Positions 47,804 to 60,819 of a stretch of DNA of 64,000 nucleotides are shown here, in pieces. The notes under the pieces are model-generated. The model saw only the letters and a program-made list of their open reading frames with translations, did no database searches and had not been told where the DNA came from. Position numbers and translations under genes: made by a program. Source of the stretch: Cymodocea nodosa (taxonomy: Eukaryota > Streptophyta > Magnoliopsida > Alismatales > Cymodoceaceae); the NCBI GenBank assembly GCA_036874045.1, contig CM072339.1, positions 2,735,501-2,799,500 of the forward strand, in the 5' to 3' direction. The stretch's first letter is position 1. The number at the start of each line of letters is the position of its first letter.

Positions 47804-50800
47804 GTATGTATTATTTAGAACCTACTACTGAGAGTACAGTTGACATCATTTTTCCATTTATGTGATGAGGTTAGACCTTCTGTTTGTTATTGTGATGAAG
47901 TTGAAGTAGTGACCATTCAAGGAAAAAACTAAGATGGAGGAGAAAATGGTCTTGGAGAACACTTAAAGTGTCGGTACAGCAAATTTTTTTAATAATGCTG
48001 AATGATAATTTTGAGAAGTTTGGTGATGATCTAAATCACCATACCCATAGAAGTTAGGTAGACCAATATTATTAAGAGAGCTCTCACTTCCTCAATCAAG
48101 GGTTTCACTATATGTTTGAATTCTTTTTAACCTGATTTCATAGTTAAGATTTTATACTTAATATTATCTACTTTTGTCAAAAAAATGAGTGGGATTGGAG
48201 AACGAGGAAGAGAGTTCATACCAAATCAAAGATGATACTGAAATACTGTGCAAAGATAAATTTAAGAAGAGATTTTTGTTCTCAAAGATGTTGTTTATTG
48301 GCAAAGGACTAATATTCTCGCAAATAGGCTTCTTCTTTTTTCTATAGGTATCATAAGTGTTTAAAATAATATGATAAATTTAATTTCAATATGTCATTTA
48401 CGTGATTCGTAGGAAAAATTAACAATGGTGTTAATATATGATTTATGATATCGATAAATAGAAATCAATTATATAATTTATAACGTAAAGCAAAGACAAT
48501 TCATATAATTCATAATGTCGATAAATGACAAGGATAATAAAAATTATACAATTTACAATACTTGCGAATGATAAGTTACCAGTACTATACGATTTAGGTG
48601 TGAATGATGTTAACCTAAAACCTTCGTTAGGTTATCATTAATATTTGTTGGTGTAATGAATGTTCTTCTGTTGTTAGTCTGTCATAAGATTAATTTTTTG
48701 TTAGTAGTAATCAAGTACCTACGTATGTATGCATTCTACCCTTCATCCATGCGTAAAGGCGTCGACGATCGAAGGCAATATATTTCCAGCAACGCTATTT
48801 TTCCGTCTTCTTCTTCCTCCGATCTTCTCCAGCCTCCTTCTGTTGACATCCTGTTGCACGGCCCAGGATCGTTCTCCTCCCTGCTCAGGTGAGGTCTCCG
48901 ATCGACTGGATCTGCTCGAGGACGGACAATACCTTACCTCTCCTTAACGAAGACGACAACTAGTGCATCATTCATTGGTTCACGCAAGCCACAGAGAAGA
49001 TGATTCCAAAGCTTATGCCGACGGCCAAGATTGGAGCACACAAGGCGGAGTGCAGCAGGAGTGATTGATGGACAGCAACCCGACCGGCAAAATATGTTCG
49101 ACAGCAACAGCCGACTTTCAGATGTTGCATGTCATTGTAGATCAGGTAGTACAGACGCAGTGGAAGCATGCCACTGAACGATGATGAACCACCTGTGATG
49201 TGATTATATGGCGGTGGACAACAACGCCAGCTCGCGCATACCAGAAAGTACATGATGCCGATCCTTCTTTCTCGATCAAACAACACCACTTGCCTTCCTT
49301 TTTCTGCTTTTGGAGGATTTCGTTAGAAGCTTCAGAGGTATATAAATAACTACTCGTTGAATTAGAACTAAGGGTACAGACATGCAGATCGATATATATA
49401 CACCTAGGATTACGTACTGTTGTCAATTATATAATAATGTGATATGGGCGAACGACTTCTTCCTTCGTCACTGGCATTTTCTTTTGGAAGTATTGAACGC
49501 TGATTTTAAAGAATTCAAACCAGCGATCAAATAAATAGTGAAAGTCTTTCGAAACATCTTCATACATGGTCTTATATGTTCACTGCCAAATTAGTTGAGA
49601 ACTCCAGTCCACACACACATACAAAGCAAAGTAGTATATATATGAATCTAACCCGCGACGTTGTTGACGTTCGTAAATATATATATATCTTTCATTCAAT
49701 CAGTTTCAAGATTTAACCCTAAACATTATAGTCTGCTGTGATTAATTAGAGCATATAACTTTCTATGGCAACGACTTGATTAGATTAGTCACTGCTTTAT
49801 TCTAATACTGTTTATTCCTTCAATGATTTATTTTTAGTGATTTCTTTCGTATCTATGTTTCATATTTTATTTGATGGACATATTAAACCTCATTACAAGT
49901 TATTTATTAATTAATGTCATATTTATTTATTTTCAACAATCTCAGGGAAATCAGAGTTCAGTATACTTATAAACTACATTGTACCTCTTAGGTGACATTA
50001 ACACTTATTGTAGTTAACATGTGATAAGGTCAGTAAAGATATATAGGATGGTTGGAAGGTTTACAGTCGATGCAAAAATTTGGTAGTTTATTCGTCCCCA
50101 CAATTGCCGCCAACCGTAGGGTTCAATCACTTGTGGCGCAAATGATATTTTAATTTGGTGTCCATGATAGCTAGACTGATAACTATTGAAATGCGTCGTT
50201 CTTTCTTTTTATAAGATTTGGTACTTTCAGTGCACCATCAGAGGGAATCTCCTACAATGACAATTTTAGTTGTTTGCGACGAAGATGAACTTATGTGAAA
50301 TTGAATGGCCCACGTGAGTTCTGCTGCCAAAGTTTCCTTTTAAATTCACACACTACGGTCTCCAAGTGGTGTGAACTTATGTGGAATTTTGATTTAAAAT
50401 TAACCGTATGACTATTCCAATAGTGTCGATCTACTCACAGTTTATCTAAGAGAGAAGAAAGCCGTGTCTGGTGTCTCTAGCTTATGTTAATTAATTGGGT
50501 CATGTGTGAAGGAAAAGAACTCTTATTCTAGCTGGTGGGATTTAAGAAGACCATGGAAATCATCCCAATTAATTATATATCCTTGTTAAGTTTCCAAGTT
50601 TAACGGACCATGGAAATCACACCTCCAGGAGGAAAATTTCCCAAGATTCTGCTCGTCGCAAGAATGTTATTTACATGCCAAGCTCCATAGGGATGCGTCT
50701 GCCAACACAAGCCTACATAAAAACATGGATTCCAATGGGAATCAATGGTCTCATCCATGTTGGTGTTTAAATATTGAAAGAAAACAAAAGGAGTGGTGGG

Positions 50801-53558
50801 TGGAGAACATCAGGTCTCACGGCAATTATGCTGAAAAGTGCACTTTCAAATAGGAAGGAGGAATCTCCTCTAGCTAGCTGTCTGGCTATGATAAAGATAC
50901 AGGCGTTCATCTTTCATTTCCTCTACGGCCGGGCATCTTATACATCTTGATGGGATACAGTAACCAAAGGTGCTTGCTTGTTCCTCAATCTCATACAACT
51001 TCTGAAAGGGAAAACCGGGAGATTTGTGAAATCGGAGCATCATCTGTATGTGCTGTCTATGGTGATCTAATTTGTTGAAGGGTAAGTAATTATAGACAAG
51101 AGTTATAAGTACAAGTATGTGCTTCAACTTCATGCTTGAAGGATAAATGCATATATGGGACATGATCGAGGCAGAGAAGAAGATGAATCCCAATTAATGG
51201 AGGTTCTAGATCTACATTGCGCCAGGACTGGACAATCAACAAAGGACTGTGAGAATCTTGATTGCTGCCTGGGGCAAAAACAGGCCAACTTGGTGGTGGA
51301 CCTAAACCCACCGTAGAAATGGGGACCTCTGATGAGGCAGGCATTGGAAGCCAACGCATGTGCCCTCAACATATGTATCGATCTAAAAACCACCCTTTGT
51401 TAAAATTATCCCAGTGAAAGGTAGGGACTCTGCAAACTTTTCTGCTCTCTTTCTTTGCCGGTATTTAAGCTGTTCAATATATAGCACGTACCCTAGTAAA
51501 CGACCCTTTGTTAAATTTACTAAATGAAAGAAAAGCCATTATCTTTTCTGAACACTCATCCTCCTCCTCTTAGGCTAATCGATCATCTCTCTCTCTGCGT
51601 CTGTGTGTCTCCGGAACCTGAACGGGTAGGTCCCGGTGATACCGCCGATCGACCAACACCCATTTCCAGAGTCTGCCCCCTTGGAGTCGACGGCCGTGGC
51701 TTCTTTCCATGTGCCGCGAGAGAGAGGAGGGGCTGGTACGTCTGCTAGAAGCGCAGCAGACTGGCAGCTGGTGTGCATGTGGCGGAGGAGGAGGTGGTAA
51801 TGAATAGGATATCTTCAGATCCATGTGACTTCATCGTCAGTTCATCCTCCTCCTCATCTACGCATGAACGTCAACCGTGTGGTAAAACGTTTACAAATTT
51901 AAATCACCGTTTCTAGACCTTTGATCGAGGGGCACACCTGACCCTGTAGTGAATTGCTTCGTGTTATTAACGCAAATCTAAATTTTAAGATTCATGTCAT
52001 GATCTAACCACTGGGATTACATTAATAACGTTTTCTCATGTCCTTATTTACTTATTTATATTACTATTTTTCATAATTTATCAATTATCTTTTTGTGATT
52101 CTCACTCACAAACGTAAACTTGAATAGTCTTCGGTTAAAGTATTTAATTAATTCTTTGTGTAGAACATAATCCGCATTCTCCTGATAATCAACTAAGCTT
52201 ATTGCCTTCTTTTCATTATAAAAAATAGCATGCATTTTTACAAACAAGTCTGGACAACCTTTCAGATGGTCATAATGATGATAAAATTAATTTCATTTTC
52301 TTCGTTGGAATTTAGTTTTTAATTGATTACAAGTAAAATATTAAATTATTTTTATTATATATTACTGTGAAAAAATAACCTAGGCTAATTAATGGGTGAT
52401 TCTTTAAACGTTATTGTTAGATTTCGATTATTTTTTGCAATGGTTAGTTGTTGAGTGTCAATATTTAGGTTTTGTTTGATATTGACTATTTTAATTTAAC
52501 GTATAAAAATAATAAATTAATGTTTTAAAAAATTACATCATTCACTTTTTTCATTCAACATATTTCGTTTAAACTGTAATGTTTTTTAATTAAGCTGATG
52601 CATAAAAACGAGTTAATGTATATTTGGTAATGATTATTAAAAATGCTATTGTATTTTCATAGTTACGTTGAGTGAAATAATTGTTACCAAATGCTTTCTT
52701 AATAACTTTAGATACAATAATTAAAGAAAAGTGAGCCCATCTTATAATGAGAAGAAACTTTATTACCATCGTAAACGTAGACATTTGTCAAATCCTAACT
52801 TATAAGAATCTAATTGTAATTTTATATCAGTGACGTCCTAATTTTCTTCTTCTATAAAGAAAGCAATCTTCTGTAACATGAAGTGGTTGCAAATCCTACA
52901 ATGAAAGGAAACCTTATTGCGGTTGTAACAAGCAATGGTTCTAAGCAAAATCTCATTGGTTCATTAATTTTCAAGCACTTGATGCGGCATCAACACCTAA
53001 CAAGCAACATTAATTAATAACGCGACCCACATGTTAAAAAATGAAGCCCAAAGAAATATTTCTACAGGTCTATATATTGATTAATTTATAATCGTCCAAA
53101 GATACATCAAAAGTTGATACAACAAAATAATAATATTAGTTATGACTCACTTTAAACAATCAAACTGTATGTACTTCAGTACTCCTCTTTAAGATGGGTT
53201 GAAGATATCTCCTACTCCCATCTTGCTTAGTAATTGATTAAATTGCTCGCCTATCAAGGCAAAACAAGCTTTAATTTATTTGAATGGTTGCTTTACCATT
53301 CAAAAGGACTTTTGTTGAATGTTTTGACCCAAGGTTTTTGTCTTATTAATTGTCTTCCAATAATTAATGTAACCATTGAATTTCACAAGTCACATTGGCT
53401 ATATATAGAATGATATCAACTTCGGTTGAAGACCTTGAAATCGTTTGTGATCTATGAGTGGTGGGCCTATTGCCCACTCATCATCACAATATGCTTGTAA
53501 CTCAAGAATATTATCTGCATGAAAAAATATTCCTTCTCCAGTTGCTTTCTTCAATTAT
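47804..53558. other. Long intergenic stretch without a recognised gene
   Basis: Most is AT-rich and featureless. GC-richer islands lie at 48740-48910, 48980-49260, 50860-51400 and 51560-51830, with open frames on both strands but no domain I recognise. The first contains CTGCTCAG|GTGAGG at about 48887, which could be a splice donor of an untranslated leader exon. Nothing is firm enough to call. Confidence 0.4.
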
Positions 53559-53790
53559 TGAAGAATGTAATTAAGCATGTGTAACCTTTGGTGCTTTTTA
53601 TGTATAACCTTTGGTATTCTTCATGTGTAATCTTTGTATTTCCTATGTATTAGAGTTATTAGGTGTGTTTAAGTGGGTTTAGTCTCATATTGTTAAAGTT
53701 GTGTTGTATCTATCTTTGTAGCATTTATATAAGAGACCTTATGTTTTGTTAATGTGATATCAATCTCTTCTACTATCTTATTTTTTTCCA
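53559..53790 (+). repeat. 5' LTR of copia element
   Basis: It begins TGAAGAATGTAATTAAGCAT and ends TTTTTTCCA. It matches 60493-60681 through blocks such as TTAGTCTCA(C/T)ATT and TTAATGTGATAT. Confidence 0.85.
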
Positions 53791-53794
53791 CTTA

Positions 53795-55407
53795 GGGGGG
53801 GTTTGTGCACTCGGAATTTGAATTCTGTAGAATTTGAATTCTAACGGAATTTGAATTCTGTAGAATTTGACTGAAAGAATTCAAAATCTGGGTGTTTGTG
53901 CATGTTCAGGAATTTGACGAAAATTGAATTCCAGGTGTTTGTGCACGTGACAGAATTGGAGGGAATTGAATAAAATTGATTTTTAATAAAATTAAGTATT
54001 GACTTAAAATAATTAGTGAAAATGTAATTAATTTATTAATGAATTGTTGACATTAATAAATGAATATATTATTAAAATAAATGTTTATATATCATTTATC
54101 AATTAATTAAATATATCATTATATAAAATAAATCAGAACATAACAGAAATTGATAACTTTCCCGTTATATTACATATTTAAAACAACAAAACTAAAATTA
54201 ACCGAAACTTGTAAATTATGCGAAATTTCCAACAGAGGAGTAAAATCAACACATGATTATTTGATAACTAACAATATTATTTGAAGAAAAAACACAAGAG
54301 ACCCGGCAATTCCTATCCGATGAACATTGCCCGATCAGCTTCATTACATGTAAATTCAATAAGAAATCAAAAGCTACATCGCACATGGCAGAAAGCCAGA
54401 AACAAGCCTAAATTCGCGCAACCGGGAAAACAGAAATTTCAAGAGAAAAAACAACAAGTTCTAGGAGAGCCCGAATTTTAACATCCTCGGACTAATCCAA
54501 CCCATCAAAAACAGAAAAGCCAAATTTACGGGAAAAACAGAGAGAGACAGAATCAATTAGAATTCAGTACTAGGAACTGAGAAAGCAAGCAGTCCACCTT
54601 TGAAGTCAGAAAGATTTCCTCCCTTCCAACGTCAACGGTGACGAACCACTTCACAGAATCAGCAGCAGAGTCCACCGGGACGAAGAGACCACCGGAGGAG
54701 GAAATCTTCGTTTCGCGCGGTATTGGAAGGTGAGGAATATGGATTGGAATTTGAGACCAGTCTAGTCACCGCAAGCGAAAAAGGAGCATAATTGTACCAG
54801 TGAGCGAGAGATTTCGTACTGAGAAAGAATGAAAAAGGGACCGACCTGGGGATCTATCATGCAATATTGGCGTGGCTTCTTACAGTGGTTGGCCCCTTAA
54901 CCTTGTAAATTATGCGAAATTAACCGACGAGCGTGTGGGCGAAGGCGACGAGCGAGACGACACACGCAGGCGAGGGCAACGAGTGAGACGACGAGCGCGC
55001 AGGCGAGGGCGATGGGCGAGGACGACGAGCACGCAAGTGAGGGCGACGAGTGACACGACACATGCAGGCCAGGGCGACGAGCGAGACGACGAGCGCGCGG
55101 GCGAGGGCGACGAGCGAGTCGATGAGCACGCAGGCGAGGGCGACGAGCGAGACGACGATGACGTAGGCGAGGGCGACGAGCGAGACGACGATGACGTAGG
55201 CGAGGGCGACGAGCCAAACGACGAGCACGCAGGCGAGGGCGACGAGCGAGACGACGACCGTGCGGGCGAGGACGACGAGCAGGATGCGACGGGGCCGAAT
55301 GTAGGAAAGGTCGGAATTCATTTTCCAAAATGCACAAACACCACTAACTCAGAATCTGATGGAAAAAATTTTCAATTCTGTTAGATTCCGAGTACACAAA
55401 CCCCCCC
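53795..55407. mobile_element. Non-autonomous Harbinger-like element nested in the copia
   Basis: The 1613-base segment is flanked by TTA at 53792-53794 and 55408-55410. Its ends are inverted: GGGGGGGTTTGTGCACTCGG at the left, and at the right the complement of GGGGGGGTTTGTGTACTCGG. The GTGTTTGTGCA phrase recurs inside the left end twice (near 53900 and 53937) and inside the right end once (near 55330), as in the autonomous element at 42425. There is no transposase. The interior holds an AT-rich half and a GC-rich minisatellite. The TTA duplication and shared tip suggest mobilisation by a PIF/Harbinger transposase. Beyond the tip, the subterminal sequence differs from the element at 42425. Confidence 0.88.
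54930..55300. repeat. 33-base minisatellite in the non-autonomous Harbinger element
   Basis: Units of about 33 bases around GGCGAGGGCGACGAGCGAGA are repeated roughly ten times. Two adjacent units (about 55150-55210) are almost identical. Because 33 is a multiple of three, long frames stay open on both strands (for example DDDDVGEGDER repeats), but these are composition artefacts. Confidence 0.88.
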
Positions 55408-55998
55408 TTAGTATCAAAGCATCAAGGTTTTGATCAATGTCATCGTCCACCATCCACCATTCCAATGTTGAGAATGTTGTTCTCGCATCCATCTGTTTGA
55501 GTCATCACCATTGCGCAATGACTGAGTTTTGTGGGTTGCCACTTGACGAACAATCAATCCTTTCCCATCGTCGTTGCCTATTAGTTAGCTCCCTTACATC
55601 TCATCAATTGTGATAACCTCATCTTCTTAAGCTTTGGTGGACTCTTAGCTCAGAGAACTCACTGTCACATGAGACAAGCTAAATGAAACTAATTATCATC
55701 ATGGAGCTTCTACCTTTAAGACATTCGTTATTGCACAAATGAAGGAACATTACCTTCACGAGAATCTTCCGAACTATGCTACCAACTATGCTATTTGGTG
55801 AGCCACTAACCGTGTGATTATCTCTTGGATGATTAACAGCATTGAAGATAATATCACCCAAAATATTTCATGCCTCTATCCTACTAAGCAAGTTTGGGGA
55901 CCCTTCAATCCACATATAGGAACGAGCACAATATCTAAGACATTTACGATGTATATGATCAACTCTTCTCCCCCAAGTTTGTGTATTCCTACCATTCT

Positions 55999-57154
55999 TG
56001 TCATAGGTGACGTCATCAAAAAAATAATAATAATAAAATAAAATACGTTAAGCGGTGAAACATGCAAAAACATTATTGTGTTTTTGTAATTCTCACTTTT
56101 AGGTAAGTCTTTCTTCTTTTAGTTCAAAAATAGTCTTATTTGAGATTTATGCATGATTTTGATAATTATGGTGAGTTATGTAATTATATTCATAAATAGT
56201 TATCATTAGTGTTATGCATTTTAGAATAATGCATGGATATAGTTATATTGATATTAGTATACATTTTAAATTCATAATCATAAACATATTAGTGTTATTG
56301 CAATTTTATATTGATTATAGCATAATTATGTATTTATATAAATATTAAGATTTTGCATAACTTCTTAAAATTAGTGTATGTCATTATTAGGCTTAATGTG
56401 AAAATTGATATATATTAAAATGAATGAATGTTTAGCTATGAACCCAACCACAAAGGCATAGTACTGTGATATTGTATACAATAGAGACAAATGATATGTT
56501 TGACCTTGTCTCGAGCACTCAAGGTATCCAACCTTAGTCATAAGGAGATATGTGACAATTGGTCTTTGTTATAGAGAGCAAATATACAATCATAGTTAAA
56601 TTAAATATAAAAATGTATGAATAGTCTTGATATTGGGCCCAATGTATTATTGTAATTTGTAGTATGCATTTTTATTTGTGATAGAAATGCATATTTTTTA
56701 TTATTACATTGAGTTAATAGTACAACATTTCTTTTCACATGCATAACATATTATTATATGTTGGACTAATGGTAGAATGACTTACTAGGCTTTAGCTCAC
56801 GTGTTGATATTGTTTCTTTTAAAATATCCAATAGATATTCTAAAGGAATGTGAGCAAAACAAGAGGAGTTAGTCACTTTTTGACTAACTACAATAAAATA
56901 TTGTGAATAATAGATTTTGTGGTTTGTACCTTATTTTGTATTTTTCCTTATTTGAAGTCAGATTGTAAATAACTTCTGTTATTTACTTCAAGTTTATTTA
57001 TATACATTGTAGGTTTTTGTTATTATACCTTTTTAGAATATACTAGTCTTGTAATATTAAGGAAAGGAGTTTTTCATGCACCAAAATTTTATTTATGCGT
57101 GTTTTCTTCTCTTTAATATTATGGTGATTGTCATATCATTTTTGGGGCATGACA
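55999..57154. mobile_element. Probable solo LTR inserted in the first copia gag copy
   Basis: A segment of about 1156 bases begins TGTCATAGGTGAC and ends TTTTGGGGCATGACA, so it has the TG...CA form with short inverted tips TGTCAT/ATGACA. It interrupts the copia gag copy: sequence on both sides continues in the second gag copy at 57740-57860. It contains no coding signal. The tips and the CTTACTAGGCTTTAGCTCACG phrase near 56785 resemble Ty3/gypsy LTRs of plants. No internal region was found, so it is best read as a solo LTR. Confidence 0.6.
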
Positions 57155-57747
57155 ATTTATCTCTCCATTCTTCGCCACTATTAAGAGGAACTGGTGGTCA
57201 CACTTTTTCTATTTGACCTTCATTCAAACTTAACATCACAAATTAAAGGCCAAATACTTACTACAAACACTCTTTCATCTCTTTAGATGACTTTCAATAG
57301 GGTACTACATATCTCTATTATAACTTCATTGACATCTTTCGACACTTCTACACTTGTCATTCAATCTCATCAAATGTGATAGCCTCATCTTCTCAAGCTT
57401 TGGCAAACTCTTAGCTCACAAAGTTCACCATCATATGAGACAAGTTAAATGAAACCAATTATCATCATTGAGCTTTTACTTTTGAGACATTCATTGTTAC
57501 ATAGATGAAGGAATATTACATTCACAAGGATCTTCCAAATATGAAAGCTATCAACCATGCTATGTGGTGAGCCACCAACTATGCAATTATCTCTTAGATG
57601 ATTAACAACGTTAAAGATAATATCACTCAAAGTATTTTATGTCTTTGTCCTAATAAGCAAGTTTAAGAGACCCTTCAATCCATGTATAGGAACAAACACA
57701 ATATCTCATGTGTCTACAAAGTATATGATCAACTCTTCTCTCACATG

Positions 57748-58043
57748 CAAGGAGACAACTTTGTACATTCCTACTATACTTGTCTTCCTTCCCTCCTTAA
57801 TAAACTTGAAGTGTATCAACCATGCATCACTAATCTCTCCATTCTTCACTACTATTGAAAATAGCACTTTTTTACCTAACCTTCAATCAACTTTGCAAGG
57901 AGACAACTTTGTACATTCCTACTATACTTGTCTTCCTTCCCTCCTTAATAAACTTGAAGTGTATCAACCATGCATCGCTAATCTCTCCGTTCTTCACTAC
58001 TATTGAAAATAGCACTTTCTTACCTAACCTTCAATCAAACTTA
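57748..58043 (+). repeat. 148-base tandem duplication in copia gag
   Basis: CAAGGAGACAACTTTGTACA occurs at 57748 and 57896, and both copies run to TTACCTAACCTTCAATCAA. They are nearly identical, so this duplication is much younger than the element. Confidence 0.9.
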
Positions 58044-60492
58044 GCATCACAAATTTGATGCCAAATACTTACTACAAACACTCTTCCATCTCTTCAAATG
58101 ACTTTCAATAAGGTCTTGCATACCTCCACTACAACTCCATTGACATCTTTTGATGCATCTACCCTCATCATTCAATCATGTGCATGCTCTAATTCTATTA
58201 GAGTATCTCATTAAGGAAAAGAAAAGGGGTTGCATTGTTTCAATGGTCAACCATGCACCCCCTACATCTATTGTGGATAAAAGAATCACTCATATGAGCA
58301 TTGTGGGACAAGTTTGAGTGTTTCTCCTTCATCATCTACGCATGTTATTTGTATTATTTCTCCTATTATAGTGCCTACTTTACCTACTCCCAATATGGTC
58401 CATGTTGCCTAAGCCAATTTTGATGAACTTATGATATTATAGACCCAATAGAATAGTAAGGTAATAACTAACAATATTCTTTCATCAGGTATAATTATTT
58501 TTCATACATCCTCTCTTAGTAATTCTTGGATTATAGGTTTGGGGGTTTCTAACCATGTTTCTGGTAATATATCTTTATTTAATCACCTTACCCAACTTTC
58601 AAATATCAATTCTACAGTCCTTGTCAATGGTCATAGCTACATTGCTTCTAATGAAGGCACTACACTTATTACATTTGACATGTCATTACACTTATCTTTT
58701 TGTAATGTTTAAGGACCTTTGTGTGTCACATCTATCTTTGGATTTCGTTACTATGTTATCTTTGTTGACAATTTTTCTAGAACTTTTTGTTGTATCTATT
58801 AAAAATCGTCAAACTTTATTTAATGTAATTTGTGCTTTCTTTGATGAAATTTAAATTCAGTTTGCTATTTCTCCCAAATTTTTTCATATTGATAATATTC
58901 TTGAGTTTACTCAATTTGATATTACTTCTTTCTATGCTGATTATGGTATAATTCATCAAACTACTTATGCACATACTTCTTAACAAAATGATGTCACTGA
59001 ATGCAAACATGGACATATTTTGGATATTACTCATACACATTTGATTGAGATGAATGTACTTAAATACTTATAGTTAGATGTTGTTGTTACGACTATTTAA
59101 TCAATTGCATGCTTTCTTCCCCTTTGAAGGGTTCCATTTCTTTACAACATCTTTCACTTGGTAAGGAGATTTTTCTTCTACCTCCTAAGGTTTTTGGATG
59201 TATGACCTTTGTTACAAATCTCACTCTAAGGCTTAACAAACTTTCTCCTCAATCCATCAAGTATATTTTTATTAGATACTCTTACACTCAAAAGAAATAT
59301 CATTATTATCACTCTCCCACTTATCACTTTCTTGTTTCTATTTATATGATTTTTCAAAAAGACGTCCCTTGTTTCTCATCCTTTGTTGCATCCTCTTCTC
59401 CTTTGTTATCTCTTGTCTCTATTAACTCCTCTACTATTCCTAATGAATCCCTTATGAGGTTTGGTACTTCTCCATAGTCACCACCACTACAAGTTTATCA
59501 TTGGTGATGCTATCTTGAGACTCACTTCTTCTAATATACCATCCTCCTCTATGGTTGATCTAGCCCACCTTGGCTTGCCTATTGCCCTATGCAAAGGTAA
59601 CTATTCCTACACAACCTATCTTATTTCTAACTTTATTTCTTATGATTCCCTCTCTCTTAAATGCAAATGTTTTGCCTTGGCCTTTACCTTTGAATCTATA
59701 CCTAGTAATTATAAGGAGTCACTTACCCTTCCAACTTAGAAGAAGGTTATGGATGTTGAAATGTATGTTTTACTTGTTCAAAAGACTTGGTAACTAGTTT
59801 TCCAACTTATAGATATTCTTGTTGTTAGTTGTTATTAGGTCTATACTGTTAAATACAAGCCTAAGGGATTCGTCAAATGCCATAAAGCTTAACTTGTTAC
59901 TTGTGAATTTACTTAAACTCATGGGATGAATTATTTTGAGACATTCTCTCTGGTTGCTCACCTTAAGTCTATTAAGATTCTTCTTTCATTGGTTGTTTGC
60001 AAATTGGGACGTATTTCTCAAATCTTTACTTAGATTCAAGGTATGTAAATGATCATTCTGATAAAAGATCTACCTTTGGATATTGTACCTTTGTTAGAGG
60101 TAATTTGATCACTTAGAGAAGTAAAAAATAGAATATTGTTTCTAAGTGTTAAAGTTGAATATAAAGTTGTCTCAAATTATTATTGAGTTGACTTAAATAC
60201 ATTTCTTGCAAATAGAACTTGGAATTTGTATTTCTTCTCCAATAATCATGCATTGTGACAATCAAGTAAATATATATTATTAGCAATGATACCTTACATG
60301 AACGTATAAAGTATATTGAAGTTGATTATCACTACATTCGAGAACTTGTTAGAGATTTCATTTGTACTCCTTACACAAGGTCTACTCAACAAATTGTCCA
60401 CATATTCACCAAGAGGCTTCATATGGGTCTATTTAGAGATTTTTGTAATAAACAAGGTTTGTTTAATCTTTACTCTCCAACGTAAGGAAGAG

Positions 60493-60681
60493 TGATGAAT
60501 ATAATTAAGCATGTGTAATCCTTGATATCTCCCATGTGTTAAGAGTAATAAGGTGTGTTTTAAGTGAACTTAGTCTCACATTACTAAGGTCATGTTATAT
60601 CCATCCTTATAGCTTCTATATAACAGACTTTATATTTTATTAATGTGATATTAATCTTTTCCACCATCTTATTTCTTTTCA
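60493..60681 (+). repeat. 3' LTR of copia element
   Basis: It begins TGATGAATATAATTAAGCAT directly after the purine-rich AAGGAAGAG and ends TTTCTTTTCA. It pairs with 53559-53790. Confidence 0.85.
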
Positions 60682-60819
60682 CTACTATCTTAATTAATAC
60701 CCTTAGTGCAACTAACCATACAGCGTTCTCGAGTTGGTTCTATCATAAATTGACTATAAGGTAATGAAAATTATAATTTATATTTGTTCTACTAGTTATT
60801 AGATTTGTATTTCAATGAA

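Larger units (their letters stand above)
55600..58190 (+). repeat. Tandem copies of the copia gag region
   Basis: Sequence starting near 55600 (TGTGATAACCTCATCTTCTTAAGC) recurs from 57370 (TGTGATAGCCTCATCTTCTCAAGC). It continues in parallel for several hundred bases, with the solo LTR interrupting the first copy. Confidence 0.8.
53559..60681 (+). mobile_element. Ty1/copia LTR retrotransposon, old, with nested insertions
   Basis: Matching LTRs lie at 53559-53790 and 60493-60681. Directly after the 5' LTR the sequence (A)GTATCAAAGC, split only by the nested element, matches the initiator-Met tRNA primer site typical of copia. Gag-like sequence lies at about 55430-58200, in two tandem copies. 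Integrase follows at about 58700-59100 (IFVDNFSRTFW-like, then HTSQQNDVTE-like), then reverse transcriptase remnants at about 59450-60100 and RNase H at about 60230-60480. Integrase before reverse transcriptase identifies copia. There are many breaks and LTR divergence is appreciable, so it is an old fossil. Two insertions lie within it (53795-55407 and 55999-57154). Confidence 0.85.

Noticed and set aside
51245-51270. miR172-like phrase AGAATCTTGATTGCTGC
   Set aside because: It lacks the central GAT of miR172, and no pairing arm was found nearby.
51570-51824. GC-rich frames on both strands at 51.6-51.8 kb
   Set aside because: A phrase IGGITGTYPFRF loosely recalls wall-associated receptor domains, but there is no cysteine pattern and no continuing exon.
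54872-55384. 170-codon acidic repeat protein (GEGDERDD units) and its antisense Arg-rich counterparts
   Set aside because: The unit length is 33 bases, so all frames stay open. There is no independent coding signal, and it lies inside a non-autonomous transposon.
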